Translations under genes and position numbers: made by a program
Shown here: positions 16,786-26,459 of the stretch, piece by piece
Position numbering within the stretch: the first letter of the stretch is position 1
Layout: every line of letters starts with the position of its first letter
The notes under the pieces: model-generated
Told to the model about the DNA's origin: nothing
What the model saw: the letters and a program-made list of their open reading frames with translations, nothing else
Databases searched by the model: none
Assembly (NCBI GenBank): GCA_037447655.1
Contig: JBBHKE010003051.1
Coordinates: forward strand, 1-26,568
Reading direction: 5' to 3'
Origin: Zygnema cylindricum
Taxonomy: Eukaryota > Streptophyta > Zygnematophyceae > Zygnematales > Zygnemataceae
Length of the DNA: 26,568 nucleotides

Positions 16786-18510
16786 CTAATCCTTCTTAGT
16801 GGGAGCATTTAGACTTCTACTCAGCACTCCTACAGCTGCAGCTAAATCCGGCCGGGTACAATTCATAAAATAGATTAGACTTCCCACTACTTGCCTGTAA
16901 GGAATAGTCTGCATGAACTTCTGTTCTTCAGGAGATAATTCCTCGTCTAAGACTATGACTCCTCCTTCCTCACTCCCCTCACTTCCCTTCTTCAACTCCA
17001 TTGGAGTTGTACAACTATTAGCTTTATCCATTTGAAACTTTTCAAGCATGTTCCCTATTGCTTCCTTTTGAGTCAATCTTATAATTTTTCTATTTCGGTC
17101 TCTCTCGACTTGAATTCCCAAAATATATTTTGCTTCCCCCATATCCTTCATTTCAAATCTCCCCTTAAGATCGGTTTTCAGTTTATTAATTTTTTCCATT
17201 GATTTACTTAAAACAAGCAAATCATCAACATAAATTGCAATAAATATAAAACCTTCCTCATCTTCGAAAACATAGATTGAGTGATCTGAGCTGATCCGAA
17301 TATATCCTAGACCGGTAAGAAACTCATCAAGCTTCTTATTCCACTGTCGAGGCGCCTGTTTCAAACCATAAAGAGATTTAATCAGCCGGCATACCTTACT
17401 CTCCTCTCCTTCTTCCACAAACCCTTCGGGTTGTCGCATGAAGATCTCCTCTTCCAATTCTCCATGCAAAAAGGTTGTTTTGATATCCATCTGGTGCACT
17501 TCCATGTCTTCCGCTGCTGCCAGGCTGAGAAGTATGCGGACGGAGGGAAATCTGACCACCGGGGCAAAGGTTTCCTCGTAGTCAATTCCCTCTTTTTGTG
17601 TAAATCCCTTTGCCATTAGTCGGGCCTTGTAGCGCTCGATTGTGTTATCTGGGTTCAGTTTTAATTTGAAAACCCACTTACAACCGATTGGTTTTCGGTT
17701 AGGTGGACAATCCACCAGCTCCCAAGTATCGGCTGCCATAATTGAGGCCATCTCTTCATTGATGGCTGTCTTCCACCGATTTCTTTCTGGACAAGTCATC
17801 GCCTCTCCATAAGTTTGAGGTTCATCTTGATGAGATAGTTTTGTTACCTTGTTATTAACCTGTTTTTCTTGCAGTCTTTTACTACTTCTTCTCCCCCCTT
17901 CAAAATCTGAGGCCGGAATAGATGGTTCTCGTGGATTCTTTCGAACAAACTCGGTTTCTCCCCTATCCCTTGATTCCGAATCAATTTCCACCACGTCTTC
18001 CGCTTCGGGAAGAGTTGTCACTGGAGTTTCCACAGCCGAGTCCTTTTCGGTCTGATTTGTTCCTGCAAGAGTGTCATCTTCTCTAAAACTTGGATAGTTA
18101 GGAAGCTCAAAGTCATCGGAATTTTCTGACTCAAATCTGATTTTTACTGACTTCGTATATTTGAAGGGATCCACAGACTTTCCTTCATCCATAACTACTA
18201 GATGCTTTACTAAGATTATATCTTCCCTTTTTAGATCATAAACTCTATATCCTTTAACATCTTCATAATATCCTAATAAGTATCCCGGTTTTCCTTTAGG
18301 ATCTAGCTTCCAATTGGACCAATCAGTATCTAGACTGAACACTTGACTGCCGAAAACCTTTAAATGAGATAAGTCTAGTTTCCGGCCTGTCCATCTCTCA
18401 TAAGGTGTTTGATCTTTTATAGCTGAAGTAATAACTCTATTTTTGAGGTAATTAGCACAGTTCATTGCTTCTGCCCAAAACCTTTTTCCTATCTTTTTAT
18501 CCAACAACAT
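16786..18510 (-). pseudogene. Integrase C-terminal part and reverse transcriptase
   Basis: 574 codons follow the frameshift near 18529. First comes the post-catalytic part of integrase (KRFWAEAMNCANYLKNRV, HLKVFGSQVF), then an acidic linker, then RT beginning near TWELVDCPPN. RT motifs include GCKWVFKLK, RYKARLMAKGFTQ, DIKTTFLHG, SLYGLKQAPRQW and the catalytic YVDDLLVL at about 17218-17235. It ends near the thumb/connection region (RPDLAAAVGVLSRSLN) at a TAG (16786-16788), with a second TAG at 16735-16737. Both sit in the same frame as RNase H and are simple nonsense changes. Length and motif order are normal for copia. Confidence 0.95.
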
Positions 18511-18527
18511 ACTTCTAGCACTATCAC

Positions 18528-18797
18528 TTAGTTTCTATTTAACCTTTCAGCTACCCCATTCTGTTCCGGATTTTCTGGAACTGTCTTTTGGTGTTGAACC
18601 TCATCTTCCCTCAAAAAATCCTCAAACTGGTTAGAAGTATACTCTCCACCATTGTCACTCCTTACTCTCTTGATTGGAGTTTCATGGAGTTTTTCGCTCC
18701 ATGCTTTATATTGTCTAAAACAGTCCTCAGCTTCTGACTTGTTTTTCAAAAAATACACCCGGGAATATCGAGACCAATCATCAGTTATAGTCATCAT
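18528..18797 (-). pseudogene. Integrase catalytic core (frame-shifted segment)
   Basis: About 90 codons in a shifted frame. They contain the second half of the DD35E core: DDWSRYSRVYFLKNK, VRSDNGGEY with the second Asp, and PEQNGVAERLNR with the catalytic Glu. It is separated from the preceding segment by an extra base in a G-run (about 18809-18815) and from the next by a missing base near 18529. The two shifts cancel, restoring the original frame. Homopolymer location leaves sequencing error possible for the first. Confidence 0.9.
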
Positions 18798-19353
18798 AAA
18801 TCTCTTCCCCCCCTGGTGAGGGCACTCTAGCCGGTCCCCAAATATCTGTGTGTACTAGATCTAGAAGTTTTTCTCCCTTGTAGGTGGCTGTTTTAGGAAA
18901 GGGTAATCTGTGTGCTTTACCTTGAGCACACCCACTACAATCACTTATATCATCACTCTCACTGAACTGAATCCCTTCCACCACTCCCATCTTTTTCATC
19001 TCTCCTAACTTATCTAGATTCACATGCCCAAGCCTCTTATGCCACATCATAATATCATGAACACCAGCATAATAAAGTTTCTTCGTTTCATTACTTAAGA
19101 TCAGCCTAAACATCCCATGGCTACCTTTCTCAGCAATGAAATAGACATCCTCCTCAAAACTAGCAGTAAAGACTCCTTCCCTAGTGCTAGTAAAAAAACC
19201 CTTATCATCTAATACAGATGTAGAGATAAGGTTTTTGTTCAGCTCCGGGATAAACAATACATCGGAGAATGTTAATATGGATGTCTTTCCTTCTACTAAC
19301 ACTTTCAGATCTACTGATCCTACAAGAGTAGTGGTGACTATCCTCCCATCCCC
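18781..19353 (-). pseudogene. Protease end and integrase N-terminal domain
   Basis: It continues the Gag-protease frame after the TAA at 19354-19356. It includes the hydrophobic end of protease (LTFSDVLFIPELNKNLIS) and the integrase zinc-binding domain, with WHKRLGHVN (H-X4-H) and CSGCAQGK (C-X2-C). The start of the catalytic core follows, with DLVHTDIWGP carrying the first Asp of the DDE triad. The frame ends after the G-run shift at about 18815. Confidence 0.92.
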
Positions 19354-19839
19354 TTACTCTATCTCTACGGTGGGAATCTTTCTTATCTTAGTGAACAAGT
19401 GCCTATCCTTAAACATGTGCATTGAGGCACCTGAATCTATAATCCAGCCTGCTTCACCTTTCAATCCACCGTAAGCACATTTCTGCCTTCGTGGAATTAT
19501 AACCTCTGTTTTCGCCTCCAACTCCTCATCCAAAAGGAGCTCATCGTCCTCGTCCTCGGATTCCGCCTCAAGTACCTGTGTGACAAGGGCCTTTTTCTTT
19601 CCTCTCGGGGTACCAGCGGTCTGCCCCTCCTTTAACCGAAGCTCGGTTAGCTTAGTGCACTCTGCCATATAGTGCCCCGGTTTCTTACAAAAATGACATA
19701 AACCTTTGGGAGCCCTTGGTTCGAACTCGTCAACCTGTTTTTTCTGCTCCCTACCCCCATAGTTTCCGACTGGTTTCCGGGAATCCTTGTTCCTCCAATC
19801 GGTCGCTGTTGCCAAGGCTTGGCCACTCTTTCCTCCCCT
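19354..19839 (-). pseudogene. Nucleocapsid zinc knuckle and protease
   Basis: It is in the same frame as gag, separated only by the TGA at 19840-19842. It has a basic region, then the zinc knuckle CHFCKKPGHYMAEC (C-X2-C-X4-H-X4-C), an acidic stretch (ESEDEDDELLLDEELEAK) and the aspartic protease site WIIDSGASMHM. The knuckle would bind genomic RNA and the protease would cleave Gag-Pol. A TAA at 19354-19356 cuts the protease short by nonsense mutation. Confidence 0.93.
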
Positions 19840-20595
19840 TCACATCTCAATCGTATTCTCTCGAACGAGAATCATCCCTACCACTGAGTTCCATATCCAC
19901 CTTGAGTCCGACAAGTCCTGCACACGGTTGACTATGTGCTCGAACTCATCAGGTAACTTCATTAGTAAACAGTTAACCTTTTCTTTTTCACTAAAAACTT
20001 TTCCCGCACTCTCTAGCTCCATGAAGAGTGTAGCAAGCTCATTGCAAAAATCCAACATATTTCCCCCTTTGTATACATACTCCTTAACTTTCTGATCAGC
20101 CAACTGTTGTTGCTGAATCGTACCACTTCGGTACATCTCTATGAGAGCCATCCAAAGATCGGATGCCCTCTCTACCTGCAAATGAGGACATGCAAGTCCT
20201 TGAGTGAGATGGCGTAGGATGAAGTGATTTGCCGCCATATTGTTGAAGTCCCAGGTTTCAGTATCATTCTCCTCGTTCCTCAGAATAGGTGACATGAATG
20301 CTAAACCAGTTGCTATTGGTGTGGTCGCCTCCTTCTCCTTTCCTTTGTCCACCACCTCTCCTTCCTTTGTTTCCTCCGTTGAAGGTGAATCCTCTTTCCT
20401 GGTGAATCTGCTTCCTTTAAACCCTGGAGGAATTCCAAGACTTGATGGACGCCCCAATCGTCCACTCACTACCCCCCAAAACCGTTTTTCGCATAGAGCT
20501 CCTATCATCATACTTTCCCAGTATATGAAGCCAGTTCCATTAAAGATTGGTACCCTAGAGGGTGGGCCCATAACCTGAAACTCTGAGACCTCCAT
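19840..20595 (-). pseudogene. gag: Gag (capsid) of element 2
   Basis: 251 codons from an ATG at 20595-20593, which lies 20 bp inside the 5' LTR, so the frame crosses the primer-binding site and has a second in-frame ATG there (20571-20569). The product has VMGPPSRVPIFNGTGFIYWE and EKRFWGVVSG near the start, then EYVYKGGNMLDFCNELATLF and LLMKLPDEFEHIVNRV, the copia-type Gag pattern also seen in element 1. It ends at a TGA just before the nucleocapsid. Gag would assemble the particle. Confidence 0.92.
20561..20575 (-). other. Element 2 primer-binding site (initiator tRNA-Met half)
   Basis: GGTTATGGGCCCACC on the minus strand directly follows the 5' LTR. It is complementary to 15 nt of the initiator tRNA-Met anticodon arm. 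It is the same site as element 1, although their LTRs have diverged widely. Confidence 0.85.
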
Positions 20596-20669
20596 AAGTC
20601 CTCAGAGTGGACAGCTTCCAAGAAGCCTCTAGGATAATCCTAACCCCTTTGTGTTTAAGCAAAAATAAC

Positions 20670-20771
20670 TGCCACCCTGGCAGACAAAAACTCTGACCAC
20701 CTTCACCCCTGTGAAGACAAGACTCCCCTGAGTCGATAGCAAAAAAAATCTCTGAATTTGCTCCCCTGAGC
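20670..20771 (-). other. Leader hairpin array with AGGG loops (element 2)
   Basis: Four stem-loops lie 75-176 nt upstream of the gag ATG in RNA sense: TGCCA/TGGCA with GGG loop (20670-20682), CTTCAC/GTGAAG (20701-20716), GACTC/GAGTC (20721-20734) and GCTC/GAGC (20760-20771), the last three with AGGG loops on the RNA strand. Order and spacing match element 1. The second stem differs by a compensatory base-pair swap (CTACAC/GTGTAG there). Confidence 0.82.
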
Positions 20772-21228
20772 AGTAAGTTATGGAGGGTCAAAGTTGACCT
20801 TTTGTACAGAAGCTCTCTGGGAGAGAGGGTCCTATCTCCTAATTTTTCTAAGTCCTATCTCTCTCACAGACTCTATCTACTGATGTACGGAACTAATCAG
20901 AATTGAGTTCCGTACGCAAAAGTACAGTTGCCGGTGTACTTTAGGTACGGACATTGTACGACAAGGCCTAAATGTCGACACATGTCATATCCGGATTCGA
21001 TGTCATAATCTCCGGGGATTCCACGATCCAACGAAATTTCGCCACGCGTCATCCGATGTGGCGATGGCCACAAACCGCCGAAAACTTCCTCCGCGATCTC
21101 GGCGCTAATTGCGGCCGTCCGATTAGAATCTAATTTAATCTTAGCCGTAATAAATACATGTGCGGTATTTGTTTCATTTACGAAACAAATGCGCGGTATT
21201 GATTTGTAGTCCGTACCGTAATCCGTAC

Positions 21229-21236
21229 TTTATATA
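21229..21236 (-). promoter_or_regulatory. Element 2 5' LTR TATA box
   Basis: TATATAAA on the minus strand, about 390 bp into the LTR from the U3 end. It has an identical partner at 15829-15836 and a counterpart in element 1. The start site is inferred only. Confidence 0.55.
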
Positions 21237-21628
21237 TTACCGGATCTATGTATCCCGTAATCTATTATAGTTAAATGAATTATCGTACGTATACATATTT
21301 AAATAACTATCAAACTGCATACTATGTATCACGATTCCTAGACTTAACGGCTAAGGCTACCGGCTACTTCCTGTCTGCCGGCCGGTAAGTTCAAGGATCA
21401 ATTCCTGCCACCGGCACATACCTTTTAAATAAATAAACCCGAATTAATATAAATTTCCCGTAAACCTCGGGATAGCCTAGGTAGCCATGGCTCTAGCTTC
21501 CTCTCCAATTTCTCAGTGACTGCGACAAGTTTGAGAGTTGCAGAGAGAAGTTAGAGGTAGACTGCCTCGGCTTCTTTCTTTCTATTCAGACCTAGAAAAT
21601 ACTTAAAACCATTAATTTCTACATATTG

Positions 21629-21720
21629 TACTACCGTGTCAGATTTGCGACGCTTTGTCGCGTTCCCTAAGATTTTCGAAATAAATAGCTTACTACAGTA
21701 CCGTGTCAGATTTGCGACGC
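21629..21720. repeat. 62-bp tandem repeats, right part
   Basis: Units start (GTCAGATTTGCGACG) at 21638 and 21705, continuing the array of the hAT-type element. The spacing here is 67 bp. Confidence 0.85.
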
Positions 21721-21989
21721 TAATCATGATATCACGTACTTCCACGATGCCCAAAGTGTACAAAGTACAAGAATGTTGGATTATAGGGACAGTGCAAAAT
21801 TTTCTTTTTTTTTTTGGTTTTTTGGTTGACCGACCGTAACCGACCCTTTTTTTTTTCCTGGTGAATCAACCGACCGTAACCGCCCGACCCCCAAAATTTG
21901 GCAACCGAATCCGTTCCGGATCCGGCGCGGGCGGTCGGTTAACGGTCGGTCACGGTTTCGGTTGACCGTTTGCTACCTCTGACCAACCA

Positions 21990-22200
21990 TCATGATCCAC
22001 GCTAACAAAAATTTGTTCACTGACGCGACCTACTGTAAGACACGGCCATCAAAAAACGTATCCGTACATTCAGTGAAACAGCTTAACGGAAATATGGCTT
22101 TAGTTTCAAACCCATGGCCACAAAGCGTAAAGGTATTGTTTAAAGCTGAGCTGGCATGACGTAGAAGCGGATCGTAAAATAGAAAACGTCAAACCTAAGT
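21990..22200 (+). repeat. Dispersed repeat copy Y (right part)
   Basis: It continues copy Y after the nested insertions and matches 5145-5340 (GACCTA, ATCAAAAAACGTA, CACAAAGCGTAAAGG, GGCATGACGTAGAAGC, AACGTCAAACCTAAG). No gene is recognised. Confidence 0.75.
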
Positions 22201-22299
22201 GCATATTTAGTTTAATGATGACGTATAATGTACTTTAGTTTTACACCCCCTGTAATACCTTAACAGATTTTCTTGACTCATTATCCAGTTTTTCAGGAA

Positions 22300-23316
22300 C
22301 ACGACAGAAAAAGACCTCCAACCACATAGGCACAAAACTTTTTTTTGTCGTTCGCTCCCTTATTCCATGAAATAAATGTCCGTACAGTGTTTCTAAAAAA
22401 AAAAACAAAAAATTACCTTGGCCGGGTCACGATTCCATTTAGCTTCTTTTGTATTTTACTGAGTTCCGTAGTGATTCGTACAGAAAGGGAAGCGACAGCT
22501 CAGACCACTAAGTTTAACAGCTCACCTCAGTCGTATTTTATTCTAATGATTGAGCGGGCGGTAAATCTAAATTATATTTCTCACGAATTCAAAGATCCGC
22601 CGTCAAACTGCTTTGAAAATTTACATATGTACAGTTCAGTACAGTCCATTGCATCTTTTTCGATACGACAAAGAAACAAAGTATAGAAATGACGCGGCAA
22701 AGGTACAGTACAGCAATAGTCGGTTCGAATACCTTGTACGGACATAGACTGTACAGTGTACAGGTTTTTTGATTCTAAGTCTAATCGACCGTCGCGGTCT
22801 GTCGCGCGGCCGTCTAGTTTGTCTTCACGTTAACTGTGTGGTCTTGTTCGGTTTGGTGTCATTATGTTTCTCAGATTGTTTCGTAGATTCTTGGTCTCGC
22901 GTAGATTTGGTTTGGCGACGGTCAAGATTAGTTGTCGCTTGCAGTGTCCGTTTTTGTTTGGCGTGTACGGTTTGTGTGTACGATTGATTAGTACTTTAAT
23001 ACTTTGGTGTTTCGCGTGTAGACGCGATTTGATTGGTAAGCGCTTCGTACGCACTTTATGTTTGGTTTGGTTTTTAGTTTGAAGTAGTGACGTTACGGTT
23101 GAAGAAATATATATTGAAGCTTAGAGGAAAAGGGAGAGTTAATCGTTGTGAAGAAAATTTTACGGAATATATTGGCTTCCGTGGACTGCTCTCTCGCTTA
23201 TGAATTTTGAATGCTTCCTCTGTATCTTGCACTCTGATTTTGTGTGAGATCCTTTCATTACATTCATTACAAGAGCAAAATGACAAAAATGAAGGCAATT
23301 TTGCGTACACTTAGAC
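22300..23316 (+). repeat. Dispersed repeat, matches 13590-14160
   Basis: The same blocks as the copy at 13590, but broken by about 490 bp at 22776-23265. Similarity stops just after GCGTACACTT at both loci. Confidence 0.8.
22776..23265. mobile_element. 490-bp insertion of unknown type in dispersed repeat
   Basis: Flanked by GATTC (22771-22775) and CATTC (23261-23265), while the paralogue at about 14110 reads through GCATTCATTAC without it. The plus strand is rich in T and G (many GTTTGGT and GCGT motifs), unlike its surroundings. There are no inverted termini and no poly-A tail. A 72-codon frame (22864-23082) is hydrophobic and arginine-rich but matches nothing I recognise. It could be a captured gene fragment, a SINE without a recognisable head, or a deletion in the other copy. 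Confidence 0.5.
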
Positions 23317-23790
23317 GCGCCTGAAGATCCGAACAAAATAGCCCTAAATCTTTCCGAGGTCTTCTAGGATTACGTGTATATGAATTGATTACGTAGTCGA
23401 AAGAAGTCGGTGTGTTAATGTCAAAAATCGCATCCGCCGTTGATCTTAATTTCCAAAATTTCCAAAATGTTTTAAGAAACCGCTATTAAGTGCGTCACAT
23501 AGACGTGATCTCGAGTCACAAAAACTTTGTCTCTTACGTTCATATTACATCAACGAAAAACTGAGTTTGATTACTGTACGCTGTACGATCTTGGACCAAT
23601 ACGTCCTTGGTTTTTTTTTGTTTTTTTTTTGTTATAAACAAGTTTTGTGTAGATCTATGGAGATTCTCAAAGCCTTCAGGCGTAAGCTTTACTCCTCCGA
23701 TGTTTTGTTTTTTACCATCCAGTTTGTGTCTACTACAGTGCTCATCGTTATTACCATTGGGAATTTATTAATGTTAATGCGAAATTATAA
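23317..23790. other. No gene or repeat recognised
   Basis: AT-rich sequence with T-runs. The short plus-strand frame 23567-23794 has a hydrophobic C-terminal segment (TTVLIVITIGNLLMLM) that looks like a membrane helix, but it is isolated and likely to be chance. Confidence 0.4.
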
Positions 23791-23937
23791 TTAATAACAC
23801 TAATTTAGTGCAAGGAAATGTGGGAGATTGTAGTCCACGTCGTTAAATAATGTTGTAAACTCTATTTTGTGAGTTTTGGCGAAAAAAAACCGTGACCGAA
23901 TTGGTATGATTAACACTAATAATGATGAGCGTTGTAC

Positions 23938-24351
23938 TGTTGTGTATGGGTGAATATTTGTTGCGATAAATTTGATATTCGATATATCGAATATTGAACT
24001 GTCAAAGGGCTCGATATATCGCTCCGGGACCAACAAAAATTATCGCTGTATATTTGGAAGGAGGTGGGGGACCGTACATATTTAGTAAGTTAAATCGTAC
24101 AGGATATTACCCCCTCCCACCCCCCCAAATGAGCGCGTGCCAATGGAGGGGGGTGGGTAGAGTTTGATTTTTTTTTTACCTAATGACACTTTGATATGAC
24201 ACGATAAAAATATATCGAGTTATCGGTCGATACCACCGAATACATATCCCGATATTGAGCTTCTCGATATATCGAAGCAATATATCAATTATCGGGTACT
24301 AAAAATTAGGTAAATTTCGAATATCAACAAGGGGCCTTCGATATACAACAC
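23938..24351. mobile_element. Second copy of the hAT-like CGATATATCG MITE
   Basis: Diverged relative of 2660-3058 in the same orientation: TGTTGTGTATGGG at the left, GATATACAACAC at the right, internal GATATATCGAATATTG, CTCGATATATCG and a C-tract...GCGCGTGCC...G-tract. It is also inserted at a MITE end (between GCGTTGTAC and TACACCGCG), but at a different base. Confidence 0.7.
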
Positions 24352-24353
24352 TA

Positions 24354-24968
24354 CACCGCGAATCGTAATTAGAGTAATGAAAAAATTAGAGTAAAAAAAC
24401 AAAAAAAAACAATTAGAGTAATGAACTCTAATTTATATGATATAACTTTTTCACAGAGGAAGTTTACTCTAATTTATTTAAGTACTCTATATTGGGTTAT
24501 GTCCGCAATAATTATCCGCGCTGAAATTATGAGCACTAAATTACGTAGGCGTACAAAATCTGTCAGTCCATATAGTTTTGACATCATTATGACGTTAGTA
24601 TTATTTGTAGCGCTAAATGTCAGTTAATGTTCACACTGACGACGATGCTGTCGACGGACGAGAGTCATGCGAACGACTTTTTTTCGATGTGATTGATTTT
24701 TCGTTTAGTGCGATTTCACGTGCGAGCGCGATTCTATTAAATCATTATTTGTACCTTTTTACTTAAAAAAGTATAATTTTGCACGGTTGAACGTCATCCG
24801 TATTCCACACTATTTAACACGAACCTATATTACAATATTTTACGCTAATTAAACTTACCTAAATTAGAATAATGAAAAAATTATAATCGTTTACTCTATT
24901 TGATGTCATAGACTCGAAATTTCTAGCGACCGAATTAGAGTAATTTACTATAATAACGATACGCAGTG
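24354..24968. mobile_element. MITE-B copy, inverted relative to 3640-4259
   Basis: It runs from CACCGCGAATCG to GATACGCAGTG, with TA on each side (24352-24353, 24969-24970). It is the reverse complement of MITE-B unit 2 through its whole length, including the TTAGAGTAATGA repeats, the GACGTTAGTATTATTTG block and the TGAACGTCATCCG block. Confidence 0.75.
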
Positions 24969-24970
24969 TA

Positions 24971-25660
24971 CAGTACACCGTGAATCGTTATTAGCCTTAT
25001 GTACGCTATATCGGCACCCCAAAATTTTTGACATTAATACCTTAAATAAAATAAATTACACTATTTAAGGACGTGGACCATAATATGCCACGTCTCTTGG
25101 CACTAAATTATAATGAATGACGCTAGTTTTTTCTTTACACTAATAATTTCTATACGCTAATAACGATTCAAGGTGTAGTGGCTAAATAGTGAATCGATGT
25201 TATCGTTAATTACGCTAATTAAATGCCCCAAAATTTTGACCATCGAACTTAAAAAAGAATTAAAAACTATATTTTGTTGTACGCTAATTTAGGTATTGTT
25301 TAATTAATGTTAATAACTCCACTTTTGACCGTTTTAAAATAGTTTGTTCTACAAAATGTGTCCCTCTTGCTCATTATTTCGTACAAGCGTACAAAATAAG
25401 TGCGCCCTGCACTTATTCAACACGGGAAATTGAGTGCGTCGCCATTGAAAAGCGCAATCAGATTTGATTCCCAATCGTAAAGACGAGGGGAAATCGGGAG
25501 AACCTGTTCTCATATGTTCAAGCGTCGAATATGTGAACACAAAACTATTGCAGCTACAATATGGGAATATGTATCGAAATAAATGTAGTTGTATAAATTA
25601 GCGTTAAATTTTGTTAAAGTTAGGCCATTAACCCAAAATATAGTTTATAACACTAATAAT
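24971..25660. repeat. Further degenerate MITE-A/B-like sequence
   Basis: Starts CAGTACACCGTGAATCG next to TA. Another end-like motif (AACGATTCAAGGTGTA) is at about 25165-25180, followed by GTGAATCGATGTTATCG, so at least two diverged units are joined here. The outer boundary is unclear. Confidence 0.5.
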
Positions 25661-25749
25661 TTTTTGGATCAGGACGCTTGCCTCTTTTGATGGGCCATGG
25701 AGTATGTGATCCTGAGTTATAGAAGATGAAAGACTAAGGGTGGTGTTCC

Positions 25750-26395
25750 ATCACGAAATTATGTAAACGTACGGTCAACATTACAGAGTGCTACATTTTG
25801 ATCAGTGTACTATCACGCTGAGTCTGTAATCCACGTGTACAAATAAGAGTGGTTTTACGTAACATAAGATCGTATTTGAAAATCGTCAAATATTTTTTAC
25901 ACCTACCAACTTCAACTCGAAATCGTCATTTGCATACCATGTACGTGTGGACCAGGGTATCATACCACACAAATTTTGTACTTTTTCCAAATGCTTGTCA
26001 GACGCCAGCTCATTATTTTTAGGGTTTCTGCTTTTTCGCATGACGAATGAGCACTTCCACAAATAGTGTGAAGAATGGCCGTTAACAAAAAAATTGCAAC
26101 AAAAGTTCGTTACGAGATTACTTTCGTGATTTCCGTTGAATTTTTGAATGCATATATCATGTGCGAAATATTTCGATTTCGGTTGGTTGCCGTCTTGACA
26201 TGACATTCATTATCGAAGGTGTCGCGGCTCAATTTTTTTTGTAAATGGTGATGTACCTCCTCGAGGTACATCACCATTTACAAACACTTTGGAAGCGAAT
26301 GCTTCGCGAAAAAATGTATCCAACGGTCATTCTTTTCTCCCAGACCTTTGGAGAATAGTGGCAAGATTCTCTGTAATGTTGTTCGTAATGTTGTG
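25750..26395 (+). repeat. Dispersed repeat, matches 12430-13540
   Basis: A same-strand copy without the 473-bp MITE. It also has a unique 47-bp perfect hairpin at 26238-26284. The open frames 25886-26206 and 26271-26465 are conserved only as repeat sequence, not as protein. Confidence 0.75.
26238..26284. repeat. Perfect 22-bp hairpin
   Basis: 22-base arms (outer TTTGTAAATGG, inner GTACCTC / GAGGTAC) flank a CTC loop with no mismatch. The paralogous site at about 13408-13430 has only one arm-like sequence (ATGTAATGTACCTC), so the second arm is a later inverted copy. Confidence 0.93.
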
Positions 26396-26459
26396 TATTG
26401 GTAAAAAAATTATCGCGATAACACTGATACCGATAGTTATTGGTTATCAAACGGTCAAC

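Larger units (their letters stand above)
15176..21623 (-). mobile_element. Copia element 2: full-length but inactivated
   Basis: This 6,448-bp element has two 1,048-bp LTRs, a polypurine tract, an initiator tRNA-Met primer-binding site and coding order gag-PR-IN-RT-RNaseH, the order that defines Ty1/copia. Perfect 5-bp target duplications TATTG lie at 15171-15175 and 21624-21628. The LTRs differ at seven sites, all transitions, with no indel (about 99.3% identical), so insertion is fairly recent. The coding region is read as one Gag-Pol frame broken by four nonsense codons and two opposite frameshifts, so it is not autonomous now. Confidence 0.97.
20576..21623 (-). repeat. Element 2 right LTR (5' LTR), 1,048 bp
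   Basis: Aligns with the left LTR without gaps at an offset of 5,400. Differences are at 15242/20642, 15336/20736, 15412/20812, 15494/20894, 15528/20928, 15806/21206 and 16044/21444, all A/G or C/T. Confidence 0.97.
14775..21981. mobile_element. hAT-type element (754 bp), split by copia element 2
   Basis: Left terminus CAAAGGTCGCAAAAG (14775), right terminus GTTTGCTACCTCTG (to 21981), flanked by perfect 8-bp duplications ACCAACCA (14767-14774, 21982-21989). The two parts, 14775-15175 and 21629-21981, total about 754 bp. The subterminal regions hold repeated CCGACCG / CGGTCGG motifs, possibly transposase-binding sites, and the centre is a 62-bp tandem array. 8-bp duplications and a CARAGGT-type terminus are typical of the hAT superfamily. 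It has no coding capacity and is non-autonomous. Confidence 0.87.

Noticed and set aside
22715-22735. GGTTCGAATACC as a possible tRNA/SINE B box
   Set aside because: No A box at the right distance and no cloverleaf; the paralogue at 14060 does not keep the motif.
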